From assembly GCF_030811855.1 (NCBI RefSeq), contig NZ_JAUSRN010000017.1, forward strand, positions 62,001 to 126,000: 64,000 nt of DNA, given 5' to 3'. Source of the DNA: Variovorax paradoxus (GTDB lineage: Bacteria > Pseudomonadota > Gammaproteobacteria > Burkholderiales > Burkholderiaceae_C). Shown here one piece after another: positions 59,381 through 64,000 of this stretch (the stretch's first letter is position 1; every line of letters starts with the position of its first letter). The translations under genes and the position numbers were made by a program. The notes under the pieces are model-generated. The model ran no database searches and had not been told where the DNA came from. It saw only the letters and a program-made list of their open reading frames with translations.

Positions 59381-60235
59381 TACAGGTCTTGCATGCGGAT
59401 CAATTGCGCTGCTTGCCATAGCTGCGACCGTGCGAGCCCCGATCATCCGCGGCGTCTGTCCTGGCCAGGATGCTTTTCCTCGTATCGATCACGAAACGAC
59501 GGTCCTGCACGGAGTACACCAACCGGCCGCAGGCGATACGCGGCGGCTCGATCACCACCCGCGCGAGGGCGGAGGAGGCCATCTGGCGATGTCGATACGA
59601 CCGACCACGCTTGGCTGATGGCCATTGATCGAGACCCTGGGCTTCGCATGCGAAGCACCAGTGGCTGCGACTAAGGATGGCTCACGAGACCTCTCGCCAC
59701 TGCTGCGGAATTCGAGGGCGTTCGGCTGGAAGCTTCTTGCCCGCAAATCGAGAACCACCTCGGAGCAAATGGCCCTTTGTCCAATACCGGCCGGTGACCC
59801 GGGGCAGTACCGCGAGATAGGTCGAAACCACGATCGCCGCGGCGCTGTCGAGCTTGAGGATGTCGGCCACACCGAGCGCGTGGGACACGGTCTGTCCCCG
59901 CGCCCCGACAGGCCGCCGGACCTCGATCAGCACCTCCGTCGCCAGCTCACGGTCGCTGCGCGGTGTGCCGTTCGGATGCATCACCCATTGGTCGACGTCT
60001 TCGGCGGCAAGGCCGCTTCGAAAGATGGCGACGATCGGAATGCATTTGCGATGGCTGGCGTCGCGCATGACGGGAACCTCCATCGTCCATGAGAACGTTC
60101 CCGCTCCATTCACTAACGTCGCCATTGGCGTCTCCCGGAAAGCTAATGCTGAAAGCAGTATCTCGCGGGTCCTGCCTTTTCCAAGCCGCGTGTTTGCTGG
60201 CTACCGTGATGTTTCACACGCAAAGTGCGACGGCA
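59381..60235. other. about 850 bp, one doubtful minus-strand gene
   Basis: A minus-strand frame from 60125 to 59682 (147 codons) reads in part MRDASHRKCIPIVAIFRSGL, VADILKLDSAAAIVVSTYLA and VLPRVTGRYWTKGHLLRGGS. It looks protein-like but matches no family I know. A second short minus frame (59400-59582) reads CGRLVYSVQDRRFVIDTRKS. Both read away from the terminator at 60236-60258. Possibly two genes or one broken gene; the evidence is weak. Confidence 0.35.
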
Positions 60236-60258
60236 AGAAAAAGCCCGCCGAAGCGGGC
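60236..60258 (-). terminator. intrinsic terminator, minus strand
   Basis: The stem GCCCGC/GCGGGC around a CGAA tetraloop (60243-60258) is followed on the minus strand by a T-tract (60236-60242). It also has A residues on the other flank, but no T-tract on the plus strand. It would stop leftward transcription coming from the 60.3-60.5 kb region. Confidence 0.65.
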
Positions 60259-60590
60259 AAAAAAGACTGTGCTGACAGTCTTCAGGAAGGTCGCCTTGAA
60301 AGGCGACGGCCCTTTATGCCATGGGGCCGAGACAGCGAGCGTGAACAAATGCGCATTCCATGGTGAACAAAGGTGTCGTGGTTCCCGGACCCGTGGTTTC
60401 GTGACGAATGCCCTCGGACTTCGCAACACGCACTTCCACAATCGGCATTGAACAACGCTTTGACACAAGCGTCGTCGCATCTGCAACGAGCCACAACGGC
60501 TGCGCGCAGCCTCTTAGAACGAGAGCGCGCCAAAGCCAGTGTTTCTCCAAGCAACGCGAGTTCAAGACATCCAACTTGGTGGAGGTGCAA

Positions 60591-60950
60591 ATGAATGACC
60601 CCATGGTTTGCGAAAGATGCGGCAGCCCCTTGATGATTTTTCAGGAGGGGCGAACGCAGGGGCTGCGCTGCACGCATGGCGACTGGTCGATCGTCACCAC
60701 GCACACGTCCTTGATCAAACTCGACCCCACCGTCTATGAAATCAAAATAAGACACGGCAACTATGAAAATTTATGCCAGATCAAAGCCATGTCAAAGGTC
60801 TCGAGACGGAGCCTTCTGGATGCCAGAAAACTCTTGAAGACGGACCATCCCACGGCGTTCAAGGGTGACGCAGCGCATGCGATCGAAGCACGCGATGTGC
60901 TGCTTGCGGCTGATCTGGAGATTGAAGTTTCTCCGGCCTTTCCTTGGTAG
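60591..60950 (+). CDS. zinc-ribbon protein with ribosomal L7/L12 C-terminal-like domain
   Basis: 119 residues. The N-terminus has a zinc ribbon (MVCERCGSPLMIFQ followed by LRCTHGDWS, three to four ligands). The C-terminal half (LCQIKAMSKVSRRSLLDARK, TAFKGDAAHAIEARDVLLAA, DLEIEV) follows the L7/L12 C-terminal fold pattern of I-K-x-vR-x-x-T-x-L-x-L-x-x-A-K, A-x-x-x-x-x-x-L, A-x-x-E-V. GGTGGAGGTG precedes the ATG. The fold is found in stand-alone proteins of unknown role. The function is unknown. Confidence 0.7.
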   Translation: MNDPMVCERCGSPLMIFQEGRTQGLRCTHGDWSIVTTHTSLIKLDPTVYEIKIRHGNYENLCQIKAMSKVSRRSLLDARKLLKTDHPTAFKGDAAHAIEARDVLLAADLEIEVSPAFPW

Positions 60951-61072
60951 TTCGGAGTGCCTAGGTTTCCGATGAGCTTTTTGGAGGGGACGGCTGCTCA
61001 AGACAACGAGCAAGCACGGAAATGCGTGCTCCGTCTATGTCTACCCACTCGCTTTGATCCTGAAAATAATCC

Positions 61073-62509
61073 ATGACAGAGACACTCGAATCGCCACCCC
61101 GACAATTCATCCAGACGCGCTACGGAAACCTCAGCGCCCCGGTCGGTGCAACCGATCTGATCACCGATTTTCTTGAGCACTATGGAGAATGGGCATCCCT
61201 CGAAGTCGAGTATCTGGCCTCGATGCTGCCACGCAAAGCAAGGATATTGGACATCGGCGCCTACGTCGGGACGTTTGCGCTGGGCCTGGCCCAGGCCGCT
61301 GACGTCTCCTTCGTCGCCATGGTCGAGGGCAACGCCGCCGTGGCCTCCCATCTGGCCACGAATGCCGCCCGGAACCTGCGTTGCAAGCATGAGGTTCTGA
61401 ACGCCCTGGTCATCCATTCGGACGAGCCGCCGATCGAGCCGGGCCGGGCAGAGCCAGACAATGCAGGGTCCGCGTCCTTCGACCAACGCGCCAGCGGGAC
61501 AGTGCGAGTTCCGCTGCCTGGCACGTTGATCGGTTTCAGGGCGCTCGTGGAGCGTTTCGGACCGCTCGATCTCGTCAAACTCGACGTCGAAGGGATGGAG
61601 GAACAACTGCTCCGCGACCATCCCGCACTGCTGCAGGACGCAAGTGTTCTGCTCTGGCTCGAATGCAATGAGAGCCGGAGCTCTCTGTCGCTCGCGAAGA
61701 TGCTGGTGGCTACCGGCAGGCCGGTCACCTATTTCGCGTGGCCGTCGCACAACCCCGACAACTTTCGAGGCGCTTCGCGAAAGATATTCCCATTCGCCTA
61801 TGAAGCAGGCCTGTTGCTGGGCGCGGGTGCTGCGCCATTGACCGCGAAACTCCATCGTGCCGGTTGCCTGATGAAGGCCATTCATACGGTGGAAGACTTG
61901 AAGGAGGCGTTGTGGCTCACGCCGCGATGGGCGCCAAGGGAGTGGGATGCGTTGGATCGGAATGAGATCGCTGCGATTGCAACCCATCTCTGGTTGGGCA
62001 GGAAGCGAGAGGATTTTCTGGCGGAAGGCGAATCGACAGCGGGAGGTGCCGCGGACGCGGGGGCCGACAGGAGTGGGGGAATCGTTCGAGGTGAAGAGGC
62101 TCGGTTGCAGGCTTTGAAGGATTCCAGGATTGCCCAGCTTGAAAGCAAATTGGCCGAATTTTCGAGTCGAGACCTTGACCGCGAGCGCGTGGAACATCAC
62201 GCGGAACATCAGGAAAAAGCTGCGCGGGACGCATTGTGCGAGCAGCAAGCGCTTCATCAGAAACAGGTCGCCACGCTGATGGGACAGGCGGACGAGGATC
62301 GTGCAGGGCAGGCACGAGAGATGTCCCTCCTGGAAGGCCGGATCGCCACGTGTTCGGCGCAGGCCGCCGCGTTCGCGGGCGCGCTGGAGGGGATCCAGAA
62401 AAGCACGACTTGGCGGACCGCGCGTCGTCTCTCCCGGATGGCGGGGCGAATCCCTTTCTGCAAGCGTGCGTTCAGGCTTCTGATGCGTTGGATGAAGGTG
62501 CAGCCATGA
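61073..62509 (+). CDS. FkbM-family methyltransferase with C-terminal coiled coil
   Basis: 478 residues. The methyltransferase core is at about 50-215: ILDIGAYVGTFALGLAQAAD (SAM motif I), VAMVEGNAAVASHL, and LVKLDVEGMEEQLL plus LLWLECNE, all typical of FkbM proteins. The region at about 215-310 is family-like. A charged coiled coil (about 335-450) precedes a basic C-terminus. Such two-part proteins often act on surface glycans. It overlaps the glycosyltransferase gene by ATGA. Confidence 0.88.
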   Translation: MTETLESPPRQFIQTRYGNLSAPVGATDLITDFLEHYGEWASLEVEYLASMLPRKARILDIGAYVGTFALGLAQAADVSFVAMVEGNAAVASHLATNAARNLRCKHEVLNALVIHSDEPPIEPGRAEPDNAGSASFDQRASGTVRVPLPGTLIGFRALVERFGPLDLVKLDVEGMEEQLLRDHPALLQDASVLLWLECNESRSSLSLAKMLVATGRPVTYFAWPSHNPDNFRGASRKIFPFAYEAGLLLGAGAAPLTAKLHRAGCLMKAIHTVEDLKEALWLTPRWAPREWDALDRNEIAAIATHLWLGRKREDFLAEGESTAGGAADAGADRSGGIVRGEEARLQALKDSRIAQLESKLAEFSSRDLDRERVEHHAEHQEKAARDALCEQQALHQKQVATLMGQADEDRAGQAREMSLLEGRIATCSAQAAAFAGALEGIQKSTTWRTARRLSRMAGRIPFCKRAFRLLMRWMKVQP

Positions 62510-64000
62510 GCGGATTCCGCCCCGAAGAGTACGACCTGATCGCGCCATTTTTCGATCGAAGTTTCTATTTGTCGTCCTACGCCGAAGTCGCTGCAGCAAG
62601 CATCGACCCGATCGAGCATTACTGCACCCGGGGTTGGAAAGAAGGCCGAAATCCGAATACGAGCTTCGATACGCTCTACTACCTCCGCGAAAATCGCGAC
62701 GTCGCAGCCGCGGGCATCAATCCCTTTTTCCATTTCGTCGGAAGCGGCAGGCACGAAGGCCGCAGGCCTGTTCCCGAGATGAACGTGGTGCGCCAACGGG
62801 TGTCCGATGCCTGGTCCACGGCCGCCGCGCTTTCCCGCAGCGCGAAAGACGTCGAGCCCGTCCTTGGGGCACCAGTCGAACTGGATGCCGACGCCATGGT
62901 CGGGATGCTCGTGTCCTGCTCCGAACATGATCAGGTCGTCATTTCCGTCAGCCACGACGACTACGCCACAAGTGCGGGTGGGATTCAAAACATCATCGGC
63001 GATGAATGCAAGGCATTTCGCGCCCGCGGTGTCGGCTACCTGCACCTGTGTCCGGTGCGCCCGATGCGAGGGCTGGCCGACGCCTCGGCGGAAGATTTTT
63101 CCTTCGCCTTGCGCTTGGATGGCATGGCGATAGGCCGGACAAGTGGCTTGGCGCTTCGGCAAGCCTTGACGCGGCTCGCGAATGCCGGGGTAAGGAGCAC
63201 TTGGGTGCTTCACCATCTCATGGGGCATTCGCCGGAGTTGCTGAGGACGCTGGTGGAGGCGAACAGTTCGTGCGCACCCCTGTTCTGGATCCACGACTAC
63301 TTTTCCGCATGCCCCAGCTACACCCTGCTGCGCAACGATGTCACTTATTGCGGGATGCCTGCGGCAGATTCGGATGCGTGCCGCATCTGCGCGTACGGCC
63401 AGGCGCGGCCTGGGCATCAGGCACGCATTCAACAACTGCTGCATTCGATCCAGCCGGAATTGGTGGCCCCGTCGCAGACGGCATTGGAACTGTGGGCGCG
63501 CGCGGGGCTGTTCGAGACGCCGCACATGCACGTGCTGCAACCTGCCAAGCTGTTGCCCTCGGGCCGCCCGCGGCACAGTCGCTCGGGGCGGCTGCGCGTC
63601 GCCTATCTGGGTTCCCAGGTCTTTCACAAAGGCTGGTACAGCTATCAGCGCCTGGCCGCTGCCTTTCGCGCTGACGATCGCTATGAGTTTCTGCAATTCG
63701 GATCGCCTGGTCCGACACCCTCATTCATTCGCCACGTGCCGGTCAAGGTTGGCGCGTCGGCGCGCGACGCCATGGTGCGGGCCATCGCGGCGCAGGGCAT
63801 CGATGTGGTGATTTCCTGGAGTGTGTGGCCCGAGACCTTTTGCTTTACGGCCCACGAGGCCATCGCGGGCGGCGCGTTCCTGGTGGTCAAGCGCGGTCAG
63901 GGACATGTGAACGCGGCCGTCCACCGGTATGCACCGCAGGCGTCTCGCAGCATCGAGGACGAAGAGGAATTGCATCGCTATTTTCACGCAGGAGGGATTT
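62506..64000 (+). CDS. glycosyltransferase, partial (runs off the window)
   Basis: At least 498 residues from the ATG at 62506. The N-terminal part (FDRSFYLSSYAEVAAASIDP; YYLRENRDVAAAGINPFFHF) has two short repeats of the kind found before glycosyltransferases in polysaccharide clusters. A GT4-like fold follows, with VVISVSHDDYATSAGGIQNI, FWIHDYFSACPSYTLL, and a C-terminal nucleotide-sugar domain with VAYLGSQVFHKGWYSYQRLA and WPETFCFTAHEAIAGGAF. It is coupled to the FkbM gene, consistent with an exopolysaccharide or O-antigen locus extending beyond the window. The 3' end is not seen. Confidence 0.8.
   Translation, partial: MSGFRPEEYDLIAPFFDRSFYLSSYAEVAAASIDPIEHYCTRGWKEGRNPNTSFDTLYYLRENRDVAAAGINPFFHFVGSGRHEGRRPVPEMNVVRQRVSDAWSTAAALSRSAKDVEPVLGAPVELDADAMVGMLVSCSEHDQVVISVSHDDYATSAGGIQNIIGDECKAFRARGVGYLHLCPVRPMRGLADASAEDFSFALRLDGMAIGRTSGLALRQALTRLANAGVRSTWVLHHLMGHSPELLRTLVEANSSCAPLFWIHDYFSACPSYTLLRNDVTYCGMPAADSDACRICAYGQARPGHQARIQQLLHSIQPELVAPSQTALELWARAGLFETPHMHVLQPAKLLPSGRPRHSRSGRLRVAYLGSQVFHKGWYSYQRLAAAFRADDRYEFLQFGSPGPTPSFIRHVPVKVGASARDAMVRAIAAQGIDVVISWSVWPETFCFTAHEAIAGGAFLVVKRGQGHVNAAVHRYAPQASRSIEDEEELHRYFHAGGI

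Noticed and set aside
56657..59446. A 929-codon minus-strand open frame opposite the penicillin-binding protein
   Set aside because: No domain motifs, extreme Arg/Gly/Ala content, and the plus strand carries SxxK and KTG motifs.
60998..63696. Long minus-strand frames opposite the FkbM and glycosyltransferase genes
   Set aside because: They are antisense to well-supported, ATGA-coupled genes and have no recognisable domains.
1..64000. tRNA, rRNA or CRISPR arrays
   Set aside because: No cloverleaf-like T-loop with matching acceptor ends, no rRNA core sequence and no regularly spaced repeats were seen.

Overview
The window is high-GC DNA from a Gram-negative beta-proteobacterium. LysR regulators, a Bug/TctC-type binding-protein remnant, a TonB siderophore receptor, DUF1016/HipA relics and Tn7-like genes suggest Burkholderiales, possibly a Comamonadaceae (Variovorax-like) genome. 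The taxonomic call is inference. Most of the window is accessory DNA; I recognise no rRNA, tRNA or CRISPR array.

Layout. (1) 0-4.1 kb: two similar LysR regulators flank an exported lyase of the argininosuccinate-lyase superfamily. Inverted-repeat operator candidates lie in the divergent promoter. (2) 4.2-6 kb: a gene graveyard with an IS5 transposase tail, a HipA-like kinase with a damaged N-terminus, a frameshifted DUF4143-type ATPase tail and a DUF1016 fragment. (3) 6.2-8 kb: small operon of SnoaL-like, DUF4336-like, GFA and truncated DUF899 genes. (4) 8.3-13.6 kb: two small unknown genes, a TonB-dependent receptor, an AraC regulator and a RelBE-type toxin-antitoxin pair. (5) 13.8-20.3 kb: frameshifted IS110, a broken SnoaL-like fragment, a tyrosine recombinase next to a large palindrome, an AbiEii-type toxin/antitoxin pair and a second tyrosine recombinase. 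(6) 20.6-25.7 kb: tnsA-tnsB-tnsC-tniQ, a Tn7-like transposition operon. (7) 25.9-30.3 kb: HTH regulator, then a translationally coupled operon of metallophosphoesterases, a HAD protein and a ParS/MbcA-like protein. It ends in the first codons of a further metallophosphoesterase, cut off where the next block starts. (8) 30.3-36.4 kb: a CBASS anti-phage locus with two nucleotidyltransferases, an E2-like conjugating protein and an S-4TM pore-type effector. It is divergent from a CapH/CapP regulator pair, with two matching palindromic operators between. (9) 36.4-49.4 kb: IS3 relics, a YkgJ-like protein and many small lipoproteins, secreted and membrane proteins, including an I78-type inhibitor and an HD hydrolase. 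A 240-bp duplication occurs here. (10) 49.5-59.4 kb: a tightly coupled operon of FHA protein, PP2C phosphatase, Ser/Thr kinase with TPR-like tail, PKD-like periplasmic protein, SEDS (FtsW/RodA) polymerase and class B-type penicillin-binding protein. This gene content recalls the actinobacterial fha-pstP-rodA-pbpA-pkn operon. (11) 59.4-64 kb: unassigned DNA, a small zinc-ribbon protein, an FkbM methyltransferase and a glycosyltransferase running off the window.

The strongest candidates for unusual biology are the kinase/phosphatase/SEDS/PBP operon, the two-nucleotidyltransferase E2-CBASS with its two uncharacterised 3' genes, and the metallophosphoesterase operon beside it.
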